A stretch of DNA of 64,000 bases, from contig NZ_JBFNXW010000001.1 in NCBI RefSeq assembly GCF_040811775.1, positions 992,001-1,056,000 of the forward strand, written 5' to 3'. The translations under genes and the position numbers were made by a program. Every line of letters starts with the position of its first letter. The first letter of the stretch is position 1. Under the pieces are notes generated by a model, which made no database searches, was not told where the DNA came from, and worked only from the letters and a program-made list of their open reading frames with translations. Source of the DNA: Balneola sp. MJW-20. GTDB taxonomy: Bacteria > Bacteroidota > Rhodothermia > Balneolales > Balneolaceae. Of this stretch, positions 36,330 to 45,232 are shown piece after piece.

Positions 36330-38294
36330 TTATTCTCCATCCAGACTCCAGGATAATTCAATATCAGAATCGGCTGGTGACACACGGACATATCCCTGCA
36401 TTTCCTGATGTAATGCTGAACAGAAGTCCGTACAATAGAAGGGCCATACACCGACCTTATCCGGTTCCCAACGGAAGGTCTTGGTCTGCCCCGGCATAAT
36501 GAGCAGTTCAGAAGTATTAGCCCCGATCATGGCTATACCATGCGGTACATCAAAGTCTTGCTCGAGGTTGGTCACGTGAAAGTAAACCACATCACCGACT
36601 TTGATCCCTTCAATATTATCCGGAGCAAAATGACTGCGAATTGTTGTCATATACACGTGAACAGTATTTCCATCCCTTTCCAAACGGGTATTAGCCTCAC
36701 TTTTAACAGCATACGGATGATCATTATCTTCCAGTTTGTAGAACTTCTTAGAATTGGGTGCGATTAGTTCGGCTGGTGCTCCGGCTGCATAATGCGGTTC
36801 ACCGTGTGTCGGGAAATCAAGCAGTAATTCCATCTTCTCTCCCGATATATCATAGAGCTGGGCAGAGTGTTCCATTTCAGGACCCGTTGGCAGATAGCGG
36901 TCTTTGGTGATCTTGTTCATCGCCACTACATATTTACCGAATGGTTTTCTGGAATTGCCGCCCGGGATCATCAGATGGCCCACACTATAATAGGTAGGTT
37001 TACGGTCTACAACCTCCCAGGTACCCAGTCTCCATTTCACTACTTCGGAAGAAATAAAGAAAGTGGTATAGGCATTGCCCCTTCCATCAAACTCAGTATG
37101 TAGCGGACCTAAACCTGCCTGTTCCACCACTCCGCCTACCACATCATCGTAGTTTAAAATAGGTATGCCATATGCGTCACCGTCAAACTCCTCATTCTCA
37201 ATTGCACTAAGCATATTTGTAAAGGAATGGGCGGTCAGAGAAGCTGATAGTTTACCGCTCCCGATAATGTATTCACCGGATGGGTCCACATCACAGCCGT
37301 GTGGTGATTTCGGGGTTGGCAGCAGATATACCAGACCGGGGAGATCGGCGGGATCCAGCACTTTTACCGTTTTCTTCATGGTAGAAGTCGCAGTGTGCGT
37401 TCGTTCATCATATATATTATGCGCGTATTCAGTCTGAATCTCACGGAATCTTCCTTCCGAAATATATTCTTCTGCTTTTTTCCAGTTAATCGCCGCTATG
37501 AAGTCTTTATCATTCTGAGAGGCATTTACTTCAAGCAGAGTGTTAGCCTCTTCAGTGTTATAGGTTGAAAAGAACATCCATCCGTGAGATTTTCCTCTCC
37601 CTGGGTGAGCAAGGTCATAATTAAATCCAGGTAAAAGGATCTGAAATGCCAAGTCCATATGACCGCTCTCTTCATCTACACTAACAAAGGATACTGCTCC
37701 CTTAAAATTGCTCTTATACTCATCGATAGACATATCACGCTGCGGCACCGGAACTGAAAACCGGGTTCCAGCAACTACATATTCAGAGTTTTCTGTAACG
37801 AAAGAAGAACTATGATTACCGGCACTATTTGGAATTTCGATCACTTCTTCCGTTTCAAAAGTCTCGAGGCTTATCCGGGCGATCCTTGGTGTATTATTTG
37901 CGTTCACAAATATCCAGCGACCATCCAGTTCACCGTTGGTCTGAGATATATCCGGATGATGCAGGTCATCCCATGGAATAAAACCATGAGAGGTGTTAAG
38001 CAATGGTTTGGTTTCTTCTGAGTAACCGTAACCGGATGTGGGAAACTGAGAAAAGACCGGAATCTCTTTAAACATACGTCCGGATGGTAACCCATAAACA
38101 GTTAGATTTCCGCTGTAACCTCCCGACAGGAAGGCATAATAATCGTCCTGTTCTCCCGGTGCTACATATACTCTTTCCGCTATATTACCGCTTAGTGCCC
38201 CCTGGTTTCCTCCGGTATATGAGCAGGATGTGAGCATCAGTGCTACTCCTGACAGGATACAAGTGTTGAGGATGTTTGTTTTAATTTTCATCAT
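36330..38294 (-). CDS. nosZ: Clade II nitrous oxide reductase NosZ, Sec-exported with lipobox-like motif
   Basis: 654 residues. The N-terminus is a Sec-type signal with MLTSC (Cys near 24), not a Tat RR motif, which places it in clade II. The seven-blade propeller carries His-rich CuZ ligands (DDLHHPDISQTNG, SPHGCDVDPSG). The C-terminal cupredoxin domain has the CuA site YCTDFCSALHQEM (Cys621, Cys625, His629, Met632), with D instead of the W seen in clade I. It reduces N2O to N2 in the periplasm. The gene follows a fasciclin protein and cytochrome c and precedes the maturation genes. The lipid anchor is inferred from the lipobox alone. Confidence 0.96.
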   Translation of the reverse strand: MMKIKTNILNTCILSGVALMLTSCSYTGGNQGALSGNIAERVYVAPGEQDDYYAFLSGGYSGNLTVYGLPSGRMFKEIPVFSQFPTSGYGYSEETKPLLNTSHGFIPWDDLHHPDISQTNGELDGRWIFVNANNTPRIARISLETFETEEVIEIPNSAGNHSSSFVTENSEYVVAGTRFSVPVPQRDMSIDEYKSNFKGAVSFVSVDEESGHMDLAFQILLPGFNYDLAHPGRGKSHGWMFFSTYNTEEANTLLEVNASQNDKDFIAAINWKKAEEYISEGRFREIQTEYAHNIYDERTHTATSTMKKTVKVLDPADLPGLVYLLPTPKSPHGCDVDPSGEYIIGSGKLSASLTAHSFTNMLSAIENEEFDGDAYGIPILNYDDVVGGVVEQAGLGPLHTEFDGRGNAYTTFFISSEVVKWRLGTWEVVDRKPTYYSVGHLMIPGGNSRKPFGKYVVAMNKITKDRYLPTGPEMEHSAQLYDISGEKMELLLDFPTHGEPHYAAGAPAELIAPNSKKFYKLEDNDHPYAVKSEANTRLERDGNTVHVYMTTIRSHFAPDNIEGIKVGDVVYFHVTNLEQDFDVPHGIAMIGANTSELLIMPGQTKTFRWEPDKVGVWPFYCTDFCSALHQEMQGYVRVSPADSDIELSWSLDGE

Positions 38295-38326
38295 TCAATC
38301 CCTTTGATTGGTTTAGGTTAAATCAA

Positions 38327-38893
38327 TTATTCTGACGGCAAAATGACGGAGTCAACCACATGAATGATTCCGTTGGAAGTTGGAATAGTAGCCAGAATAG
38401 TAGCTCCGCCGACCTGTACTTTATCTCCATCTACATTAATCTCCAGATAGTCACCGGTAGCCATGTAGAGCGTCCGGCCCTTTTCTGCTGACTTGATCAG
38501 TGATTCCTTATCATATGATCCGGGTGCTGCATGCCTTGTCAGGATAGTTGCAAGATCAGCCTTATTCTCCGGTCTAAGCAGATTATCCACGGTACCGGCA
38601 GGAAGAGCATCAAATGCAGTGTTCACTGGTGCGAATACAGTCAGAGGTCCGGCATTGACCAATACATGCTCGATGCCGGCAGCTTCAACAGCCGCCACCA
38701 GTGTGGTATGATCCTCTGAACCCATAGCTACCTGAAGTATATTTTTATCAGAGTCATTGTCGACCACAGAAGCCTGGCCTTTTGGGCGGGTATTTTCAAG
38801 GGCAGAAAAATTGCCTTCATCACCCGTCCGGCCACAGGCCAGTATCGAGGTGACTATCAATCCAAGAACCAGATGGTATTTTATGTATTTCAT
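38327..38893 (-). CDS. Fasciclin (FAS1) domain lipoprotein
   Basis: 188 residues; lipobox ILAC (Cys20). One FAS1 domain from about 45 to 186 shows both conserved boxes: TVFAPVNTAFDALPAGTV and the C-terminal NGIIHVVDSVILP. FAS1 domains mediate adhesion or protein-protein contacts. It sits between the cytochrome c and nosZ genes, separated by 9 and 32 bp, so it belongs to the nos transcript. It may hold the cytochrome and NosZ together at the membrane; this is a guess from context. Confidence 0.85.
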   Translation of the reverse strand: MKYIKYHLVLGLIVTSILACGRTGDEGNFSALENTRPKGQASVVDNDSDKNILQVAMGSEDHTTLVAAVEAAGIEHVLVNAGPLTVFAPVNTAFDALPAGTVDNLLRPENKADLATILTRHAAPGSYDKESLIKSAEKGRTLYMATGDYLEINVDGDKVQVGGATILATIPTSNGIIHVVDSVILPSE

Positions 38894-38902
38894 AATGTGT
38901 GA

Positions 38903-39343
38903 TTATAGAGTTCGGAAATATTCAAGAATTGCTCGTGCTTCTTCTTCACTTAAGTTCTGATTGGCCATGGGGGTACCGTTATACTCGATCAATAATGCTT
39001 TAGCCACTGGATCTTCTTTTACCATACCATCCGGATTCATTATCATATTCATGACCCAGGCCGGATTTCTGCGTTCCAATATGCCGGTAGGATTCGGCCC
39101 TATATATTTTTTATCGGTTTTATGACATGCGGTACATTTAGCCTCAAATACATTTTTCCCTTTTTTTGCCAAATCCTGATCTATGGTATCCGGAAGTTTG
39201 AGTTCATCTATCGGACCTACCCCATTTTCTGATACAGTTTCCAGATCCGCTGTCCTTGGTGCTGATTCACTTTTATTATTATCCGGTCCACCTGAACAGG
39301 AAATAAGTCCGGAAACGAGAAAGATTACTATGAGTCGCTGCAT
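38903..39343 (-). CDS. Cytochrome c lipoprotein, likely electron donor to NosZ
   Basis: 146 residues with lipobox LISC (Cys16). One class I haem motif CTACH (Cys70, Cys73, His74) and a likely axial Met126 in GTPMANQNLS. The fold ends in the typical ARAILEYFRTL helix. As first gene of the nos operon it probably passes electrons from the quinol pool or bc complex to NosZ. The start is supported by AAGGAG 7 bases upstream. A candidate Rrf2 operator lies 45-66 bp upstream of it. Confidence 0.9.
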   Translation of the reverse strand: MQRLIVIFLVSGLISCSGGPDNNKSESAPRTADLETVSENGVGPIDELKLPDTIDQDLAKKGKNVFEAKCTACHKTDKKYIGPNPTGILERRNPAWVMNMIMNPDGMVKEDPVAKALLIEYNGTPMANQNLSEEEARAILEYFRTL

Positions 39344-39387
39344 ATTTCTCCTTTTTGCCAGTATTTTAATATTCGTTTGTGAATTTT

Positions 39388-39409
39388 AGATAAAGAGATA
39401 TTTTTATCT
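39388..39409. promoter_or_regulatory. Palindromic candidate operator for the Rrf2/NsrR-like regulator
   Basis: AGATAAA (39388-39394) and TTTATCT (39403-39409) are perfect 7-bp arms with 8 bases between. Nested inside, AGATA and TATCT form a second dyad with a TTTT spacer. The site lies in the 88-bp gap between the divergent cytochrome/nos operon and the Rrf2-family gene. The AAGAT...ATCTT style of dyad resembles NsrR sites. Position and symmetry support regulation, but binding is not shown. Confidence 0.55.
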
Positions 39410-39431
39410 TTTTTTGTATATTCATTAGAAA

Positions 39432-39839
39432 ATGATGTTCTCAACCTCTACTCAGTATGCTATAAGGGCGATCGTATTTATGGCCCGGAATAAAAGCGAT
39501 CGAAAATTCCGGGCGGCAGAAGTCGCAGATGAGCTGGATATACCTACCCCCTATCTGAGCAAGGTCTTACAGCGATTGGCCAGAAACGGAATAGTCTCTT
39601 CCAGCAAAGGCCCTGGGGGTGGATTTTTTGTTGACGATAGTAACCTCAAAATGAGAATGATCGATGTGATCACTACAATGGAGGGACCCAGAATTTTCAA
39701 TAAATGTATACTGGGACTGGACAGCTGCAACGAAAAGAATCCGTGCTTTTTGCATGAAGAATATACTCAGATCAAAAAGATCCTGGATAAACCACTCTAT
39801 GAAAAAGATTTTGAGGACCTCATCAACCAATATGAGTGA
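39432..39839 (+). CDS. Rrf2-family Fe-S transcriptional regulator (NsrR/IscR-like)
   Basis: 135 residues: N-terminal winged helix (STQYAIRAIVFMARN, then DIPTPYLSKVLQRLARNGIVSSSKGPGGGF). The cluster-binding loop has Cys92, Cys99 and Cys105 (C-x6-C-x5-C), followed by His108. This is the NsrR/IscR arrangement with one extra residue between the first two cysteines. NsrR senses NO, IscR senses Fe-S status. Divergent placement from the nos operon makes it the likely local regulator for N2O respiration genes, so an NO- or redox-sensing role is favoured by context. Confidence 0.85.
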   Translation: MMFSTSTQYAIRAIVFMARNKSDRKFRAAEVADELDIPTPYLSKVLQRLARNGIVSSSKGPGGGFFVDDSNLKMRMIDVITTMEGPRIFNKCILGLDSCNEKNPCFLHEEYTQIKKILDKPLYEKDFEDLINQYE

Positions 39840-39933
39840 TCAGGAGCTGATCATTTTATTGATACAATAACCAATCGCATACTTATAGCGATCAACCCGA
39901 TATTCGATCGGTAAAGAGAACCGTAAAATACCC

Positions 39934-40062
39934 TCAGTTCTCACTCGTCTTGATAAACAGGGGCTGCATTTCAAAGCTCTTAAAATAAGGCCGCAACCGC
40001 TCAGTATTATAATGCCGTTTCACGTCTACCAGCTTCTTTTTACTGGTTACAATATCCACCGG
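39934..40062 (-). pseudogene. Detached 3'-end copy of the PPi-phosphofructokinase gene (129 bp)
   Basis: The 129 bases here equal 45104-45232, the last 129 bases of the PFK gene including its stop, except for 3 substitutions. Both copies have the same orientation. Read in frame on the minus strand it still encodes the PVDIVTSKK...TSEN tail, with K in place of M near the end. There is no promoter or start for it, so it is a remnant. It begins 54 bp after the pflA stop. The two copies bracket pflA, pflB and the OFA transporter. Flanking spacers from 39840 to 40115 hold nothing else recognisable. Confidence 0.9.
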
Positions 40063-40115
40063 GTATTGAAAAGTACCATTAAAACCGATCTTAAGGTTTA
40101 TTTGCTGTTTTGAAC

Positions 40116-40850
40116 CTAATAGACCAATACCTTCTCCTTGTCAAAGCAGGCCTTTGTGTTATCGATCAGCTCCGGGGTAGGCTCATCAATTTCGAATAAC
40201 TCATATTCCATACCCAATGCTTCCCATTTATACTCACCCATTTTATGAAATGGAAGTATTTCCACTCTTTCTACATTTCCAAGTCTTTTAGCATATGCCG
40301 CCAATCGTTCAATAGCCTCTACTTCATCCGTGTAGCCTGGAACTAATACATAACGCAACCAGACCGGTATATTCAAAGCGGCAAGCCGTTCGGCAAAATC
40401 CAGTGTGGGTTGCAGGTCCACTCCGGTAACTCTTTTATACCCTTCAGGGTCAAAATGTTTTATATCCAGCAACACCAGGTCCGTATAAGAAAGCAGTTCA
40501 TCATCCGCTTTAGCACCCAGAAACCCTGAGGTATCAAGAGCAGTATGAAGCCCCAAAAGCTTACACCCTTCAAATATGGTTTTTACGAATTCAGGCTGCC
40601 AAAGCGGTTCACCTCCAGACAGAGTAACCCCACCGCTCATGGACTGAAGCATCTCTTTTTGCCGGGCGATATCCCTCAGTTCTGTATAAGCGTCCGTTTT
40701 TGTACCTCCCTTATGACGTCTGGTATCCGGATTATGACAATACACACATTTTAACGGGCAACCGTTTAAAAAGAGAACACGTCGTATTCCGGGACCATCT
40801 AAAGTACCCGCTGTCTCGATAGAGTGAAGATATCCTGTTACATTTTTCAT
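40116..40850 (-). CDS. pflA: Pyruvate formate-lyase activating enzyme (radical SAM)
   Basis: 244 residues from the ATG at 40850 (MKNVTGYLHSIETAGTLDGPGIRRV), the normal PflA N-terminus; the frame opens earlier at 40901 but that part is a leader inside a hairpin. The radical SAM motif is GCPLKCVYCHNPD (C-x3-C-x2-C), followed by GGVTLSGGEPLWQ. It uses SAM to install the glycyl radical on PflB. Length is typical. It follows pflB after about 97 bp containing a hairpin. Confidence 0.95.
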   Translation of the reverse strand: MKNVTGYLHSIETAGTLDGPGIRRVLFLNGCPLKCVYCHNPDTRRHKGGTKTDAYTELRDIARQKEMLQSMSGGVTLSGGEPLWQPEFVKTIFEGCKLLGLHTALDTSGFLGAKADDELLSYTDLVLLDIKHFDPEGYKRVTGVDLQPTLDFAERLAALNIPVWLRYVLVPGYTDEVEAIERLAAYAKRLGNVERVEILPFHKMGEYKWEALGMEYELFEIDEPTPELIDNTKACFDKEKVLVY

Positions 40851-40870
40851 AGCCTTTACCTCATTTTTAA

Positions 40871-40909
40871 AAACCGGAGTGATGCTATATTGACCAGTCA
40901 CTCCGGTTT
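40871..40909 (-). terminator. Hairpin in the pflB-pflA spacer
   Basis: Perfect 12-bp arms AAACCGGAGTGA and TCACTCCGGTTT around a 15-base loop, followed on the minus strand by an A/T tract (TTTAAAAATGAGG). It resembles a leaky terminator that would lower the level of the catalytic activator PflA relative to PflB. Confidence 0.65.
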
Positions 40910-40947
40910 ATTTACGACCTCTTAGAAATGGTTTTTTCTTGCGTTTT

Positions 40948-43224
40948 CTAGTTCTTTTCGTGGAAGGTTCTGGATATCACATCCATCTGTTGTTCTTTAG
41001 TCAATTTGTTGAAATTGACTGCATATCCGGAAACACGAATCGTAAGCTGTGGATATTTTTCCGGATGTTCCATGGCATCAACCAGGGTATCACGGTCAAA
41101 TACATTCACATTAACATGGTGTCCTCCTTCATTGAAATAACCATCCAACAGATTCATCATATTTGTGATTCGGTCTTCTTCAGAACGCCCCAGTGCTCCC
41201 GGTACTATGGAAAAGGTATAAGAGATACCGTCCTGAGCGTACTCATAAGGAAGTTTAGCTACAGACCGCATACTTGCAACCGCTCCATTCCTGTCACGTC
41301 CATGCATCGGATTGGCCCCGGGACCGAAGGGTTCTCCCTTCTTTCGGCCGTCCGGTGTATTTCCGGTCTTGTTACCATACACTACGTTTGAAGTGATCGT
41401 CAGAATTGACTGAGTGGGTACCGAATTCCTGTACGAAGGCTGCTTTTTGAGTTTCTGCATGAAGATCTTAACCAGGTCTCTTGCAATGCTGTCGACCCGA
41501 TCGTCGTCATTACCGAATAAAGGGAATTCGCCGGTTGTCTCGAAGTCTGTGGCCAGACCGTTCTTATCCCTTATGATCCTAACCTTAGCGTATTTACAGG
41601 CACTCAGAGAATCGGCAACCACCGAAAGACCGGCAATACCACATGCCATGGTGCGGAATACATCCCGGTCGTGCAGGGCCATTTCCAGACGCTCGTAATA
41701 GTATTTATCATGCATGAAGTGGATCACATTCAGCGCATTCATATAGGTAGCTGCCAGCCAGTCCATCATGCTGTCAAATTTTGGCATCAGCTCCTCATAT
41801 GTGAGAAGGTCTCCGGTGATCGGGGCAAATTCAGGACCTACCTGCTCACCGCTCACCTCATCTTTACCACCATTGATGGCATAAAGTAAAGTCTTTGCAA
41901 GGTTAGCCCGTGCACCGAAGTACTGCATCTGCTTTCCGATCTTCATAGCAGAAACGCAGCATGCAATTCCGTAATCATCTCCCCAGTAGCTGCGCATCAA
42001 ATCATCATTTTCATATTGCAGTGAAGAAGTTTCAATGGAGGTGTTTACGCAGAATTTTTTGAATCCTTCCGGCAGCTTTTCCGACCATAGAACGGTAAGG
42101 TTCGGCTCAGGTGCTGGTCCCAGGTTGTGAAGGGTCTGAAGGAAGCGGAAAGAGGTTCTGGAAACCATCGTCCGGCCATCGAGACCCATACCGCCAATCA
42201 CCTCTGTAACCCAAGTAGGATCGCCGGAAAACAATTCATCATATTCCGGGGGTCGCATAAAACGGACCATCCTAAGCTTCATGACCAGGTGATCGATCAG
42301 TTCCTGGGCATCAGCTTCCATGAGCGTGTCTTCTTCAATGTCACGCTGAATGTAGATATCAAGGAAGGTGGATACCCTCCCGAATGACATGGCCGCTCCG
42401 TTTTGTTCTTTAACTGCAGCCAGATAACCGAAATACACCCATTGAACTGCTTCTTTAGCATTATTAGCCGGCTTAGAAATGTCAAAGCCATAACCAGCTG
42501 CCATCTCTTTCAGCTCGCCTAGCGACCGTAACTGTTCGTTCAGTTCTTCTCTCAGTCGGATCGTTTCTTCATCCAGATTGTGAAGTTCCAGCGAGTCTAA
42601 TTGCTCCTGTTTGTCTTCGATCAATCGGTCGATGCCATATAATGCTACCCGGCGATAATCTCCGATAATTCTTCCCCGGGCATAAGCATCAGGCAGACCA
42701 GTTACTATACCAGAAGATCGGGCCTTACGGATCTCACTGGTGTATCCGTCAAATACCCCGTCGTTATGGGTCTTACGGATAGCTGCAAATGCTTTTCTGG
42801 TCTCTTCGGAAAAATTAAAACCGTTGCTTTCTAATGCCTTCTGAGCCATTCTGACCCCGCCAAAAGGCATCATAGATCTTTTAAGGGGCGCATCAGTCTG
42901 CAAACCAACTATACGTTCCAGTTCGCGGTCAATATACCCGGGTGCATGGGAAACAATAGATGAGACCAGCTCTGAGTCGGCATCCAGTACACCCTCTTTC
43001 TGTTCTTTTACCATCAGGTTAAGTACCTGTTGCCACAACAAACTGGTAATATCAGTAGCTCCGCTTAAAAATGAATCGTCTCCTTCGTAGGGAGAATAAT
43101 TCTTCTGAATAAAATCTCTTACATCAATTTCATTATTCCAGATCCCGGGCGTAAATCCCCTGTAATATTCAGGGGTTTCATCGGTCATGAATGGCAAAAG
43201 ATCACTGTTCTTAGTTGTTTTCAT
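40948..43224 (-). CDS. pflB: Formate C-acetyltransferase (pyruvate formate-lyase)
   Basis: 758 residues, full length for PflB. The adjacent catalytic cysteines are Cys422-Cys423 in [14 protein letters not shown] and the glycyl-radical site is Gly733 in TIRVSGYAV. It converts pyruvate and CoA to acetyl-CoA and formate under anoxia. The neighbours fit: activase downstream, formate/oxalate-family transporter upstream. The promoter has a perfect LacI-type palindrome 169 bp upstream of the ATG and an inverted repeat containing TTGAT, a possible FNR half site. Confidence 0.97.
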   Translation of the reverse strand: MKTTKNSDLLPFMTDETPEYYRGFTPGIWNNEIDVRDFIQKNYSPYEGDDSFLSGATDITSLLWQQVLNLMVKEQKEGVLDADSELVSSIVSHAPGYIDRELERIVGLQTDAPLKRSMMPFGGVRMAQKALESNGFNFSEETRKAFAAIRKTHNDGVFDGYTSEIRKARSSGIVTGLPDAYARGRIIGDYRRVALYGIDRLIEDKQEQLDSLELHNLDEETIRLREELNEQLRSLGELKEMAAGYGFDISKPANNAKEAVQWVYFGYLAAVKEQNGAAMSFGRVSTFLDIYIQRDIEEDTLMEADAQELIDHLVMKLRMVRFMRPPEYDELFSGDPTWVTEVIGGMGLDGRTMVSRTSFRFLQTLHNLGPAPEPNLTVLWSEKLPEGFKKFCVNTSIETSSLQYENDDLMRSYWGDDYGIACCVSAMKIGKQMQYFGARANLAKTLLYAINGGKDEVSGEQVGPEFAPITGDLLTYEELMPKFDSMMDWLAATYMNALNVIHFMHDKYYYERLEMALHDRDVFRTMACGIAGLSVVADSLSACKYAKVRIIRDKNGLATDFETTGEFPLFGNDDDRVDSIARDLVKIFMQKLKKQPSYRNSVPTQSILTITSNVVYGNKTGNTPDGRKKGEPFGPGANPMHGRDRNGAVASMRSVAKLPYEYAQDGISYTFSIVPGALGRSEEDRITNMMNLLDGYFNEGGHHVNVNVFDRDTLVDAMEHPEKYPQLTIRVSGYAVNFNKLTKEQQMDVISRTFHEKN

Positions 43225-43365
43225 GATAGCGTGTTTTATAGGGTAATTAATAATCAGAAGATCACTTTTGTTTGATGGTCTTCAATCATTGAGTTCATAT
43301 TCTTGCCCCATAGTAGACCAGAATTGTGAAGAGCGCGTAAATTTCCGGCCTATTATTGAGGTTCT

Positions 43366-43387
43366 AACTAATTGATAACAATTAGTT
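43366..43387. promoter_or_regulatory. Inverted repeat with FNR-like half site upstream of pflB
   Basis: AACTAATTG (43366-43374) and CAATTAGTT (43379-43387) are perfect 9-bp arms with an ATAA gap. The centre reads TTGATAACAATTAG, matching the first half of the FNR/CRP-family box TTGATnnnnATCAA but only part of the second. It may be an anaerobic activator site for pflB or a weak terminator for the transporter gene upstream. Confidence 0.45.
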
Positions 43388-43392
43388 TATAT

Positions 43393-43406
43393 TGGAAGCG
43401 CTTCCA
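43393..43406. promoter_or_regulatory. Perfect LacI-family operator TGGAAGCGCTTCCA
   Basis: A 14-bp perfect palindrome with central CG, the classic LacI/GalR/CcpA-type operator form. It lies 169 bp upstream of pflB and 47 bp past the stop of the OFA transporter, so it most likely serves the pflBA transcript. Its nearest relative in the window is the 12/14 match at 16480-16493 in the glucan operon promoter. Confidence 0.75.
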
Positions 43407-43452
43407 GCTTATATGACCCAAAACCACCGCTTCATTTCATTTATTTCTGACT

Positions 43453-44919
43453 TCAGGCTGATTCCCTATTTACCCGCTTTACTTCGAGTTTCATAAGCAG
43501 CGATACGATCAGTGCTATGACGAATGCCCCTCCGAATACATACAGACTTTGCTGATAACTTTCTGTCTGCTCATATACATAAGAGTTTAGCAGAGGGCCC
43601 GCGATACCTGCCAATGACCAGGCCGTCAATATAAAGCCGTGAATAGTGGGCATCTCGTCCAGCCCGAACAGGTCGCTTATATAAGCCGGTATACTGGCAA
43701 ATCCTCCCCCATAACAGGTCAGAATCACGAAAGTAACTACCATGAAGAGTATTGGCTGGGTAGTGAGATTCGCTAATAGCGGAAAGGCAATGATCTGAAT
43801 AAGAAAAAAAGCTATATAAGTGTTACTTCTTCCGATATAATCAGATAGTGATGCCCAGAATATTCGCCCAAGTCCATTAAATAGTGATATACCCATAACC
43901 AGCAGGGTTGACATTTCTACCGATAATCGGACCATCTCATAGCCCATTTTTTTGGCTGTAGCAATTACGGCGATACCACAGGATACATTGATAAATAACA
44001 TGATCCATAATCCGTAAAATCCTGGAGTTTTCAGGGCATCCAGGGCAGTGACTTCTTTTACCTTTAAAACCTTTCTTTTACTTGCCCCGTTTTCTCCCTT
44101 GAAATATTGCTCAGCATAATCGTCCGGTGGCGGCTTTATATATAATGCACTCGGTACCATCACCAAAAGATATATGAGCCCGAGAGCAGCAAATGCAAAT
44201 ACGATAGATGATTTTTTATATAACACAACCGTATGAAAAGGAGCAATTCCTGATTCCAGAATCCGGTATTCCTCTTCACCATCTCTTCCATCACGTTTCA
44301 GTTCCCTGAGCTCTGACTCCTGAGTTTTGAAATCCTCAAGCGCCGGTAATCCGGTTAACAGGGAATCCAGTTTTTCGGGATCAGATACCGCTAAATCAGT
44401 ATAAACGGTCGCAGATATTTCCCTGGGAAGTACCTGTTCGCTCACAGCAGGATTAAATACATCGATCAGGTGGGCACATACCAGTCCGCCAAAACCGAAT
44501 CCCATTATAGCCAGACCGGTCGCTAATCCCCGTCGGTCCGGAAACCATTTCACAAGTGTCGAAACCGGTGAAATATATCCCAGTCCGAGTCCTATACCGC
44601 TGATCACACCAAAGAACAGGTAGAACAGCCAGATACTTTCCAGGTAACAAGCCAGAGCCGAACCGAATAATCCTATAGTGAAGAAAGCAGCTGATAATAA
44701 CCCGCCTTTTGAAGGCCCGTGTTTCTCGATATAACGGCCTAAAAATGCAGCCGAGATCCCCAAAAAGAATATGGCAATACTAAAGGCCATTGATGTGCTG
44801 GTTGCGGACCATCCGAAAGTATTTTCCAGCGGCATCTTCCAGGCGCTGTAGGCATAAACTGATCCGATTGATATATGAATTCCCACAGCCGAGGCTGCTA
44901 TAAGCCATCTATTCTTCAT
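43453..44919 (-). CDS. Oxalate/formate antiporter (OFA)-family MFS transporter
   Basis: 488 residues with about 12 membrane helices. The start [30 protein letters not shown] and the loop [29 protein letters not shown] are typical for OFA members. A soluble segment of about 85 residues, charged and Leu-rich (roughly 165-245, from [15 protein letters not shown] to YRILESG), splits the protein between helices and is unusual for this family. Being next to pflBA, formate or another monocarboxylate is the likely substrate, but OFA members also carry oxalate and lactate. A 228-bp gap with operators separates it from pflB. Confidence 0.85.
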   Translation of the reverse strand: MKNRWLIAASAVGIHISIGSVYAYSAWKMPLENTFGWSATSTSMAFSIAIFFLGISAAFLGRYIEKHGPSKGGLLSAAFFTIGLFGSALACYLESIWLFYLFFGVISGIGLGLGYISPVSTLVKWFPDRRGLATGLAIMGFGFGGLVCAHLIDVFNPAVSEQVLPREISATVYTDLAVSDPEKLDSLLTGLPALEDFKTQESELRELKRDGRDGEEEYRILESGIAPFHTVVLYKKSSIVFAFAALGLIYLLVMVPSALYIKPPPDDYAEQYFKGENGASKRKVLKVKEVTALDALKTPGFYGLWIMLFINVSCGIAVIATAKKMGYEMVRLSVEMSTLLVMGISLFNGLGRIFWASLSDYIGRSNTYIAFFLIQIIAFPLLANLTTQPILFMVVTFVILTCYGGGFASIPAYISDLFGLDEMPTIHGFILTAWSLAGIAGPLLNSYVYEQTESYQQSLYVFGGAFVIALIVSLLMKLEVKRVNRESA

Positions 44920-45103
44920 GATATACCGACCTTTTAAATTCTCTTAGTAATTGAACTTTCTGATCGGCTATATAAAACAGCTATGTTAATCTTGTATGAA
45001 GGGCCAAATCCTTGAATACACTGAATAACAAGACTTATCCATAAGCAACTACCACTTTGGTGATCCTGAAGTTGATAAAATCACATCATAATGCTTGCAG
45101 TCA

Positions 45104-45232
45104 TCAGTTCTCACTCGTCATGATAAACAGGGGCTGCATTTCAAAGCTTTTAAAATAAGGCCGCAACCGCTCGGTATTATAATGCCGTTTCACGTCTACC
45201 AGCTTCTTTTTACTGGTTACAATATCCACCGG
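45104..45232. repeat. Intact-gene copy of 129-bp direct repeat (PFK 3' end)
   Basis: This is the partner of 39934-40062, in the same orientation and 5170 bp away, with 126 of 129 bases identical. One end is exactly the PFK stop codon; sequence past the stop differs. The other end falls inside the coding region, where the two copies diverge abruptly after CCGG. Confidence 0.92.

Noticed and set aside
40063..40115. In-frame extension of the PFK remnant upstream (reads LGSKQQINLKIGFNGTF) as a small gene
   Set aside because: It has no start codon or ribosome site of its own and overlaps the pflA end; the similarity to the PFK sequence beyond the 129 bp is too weak to call.
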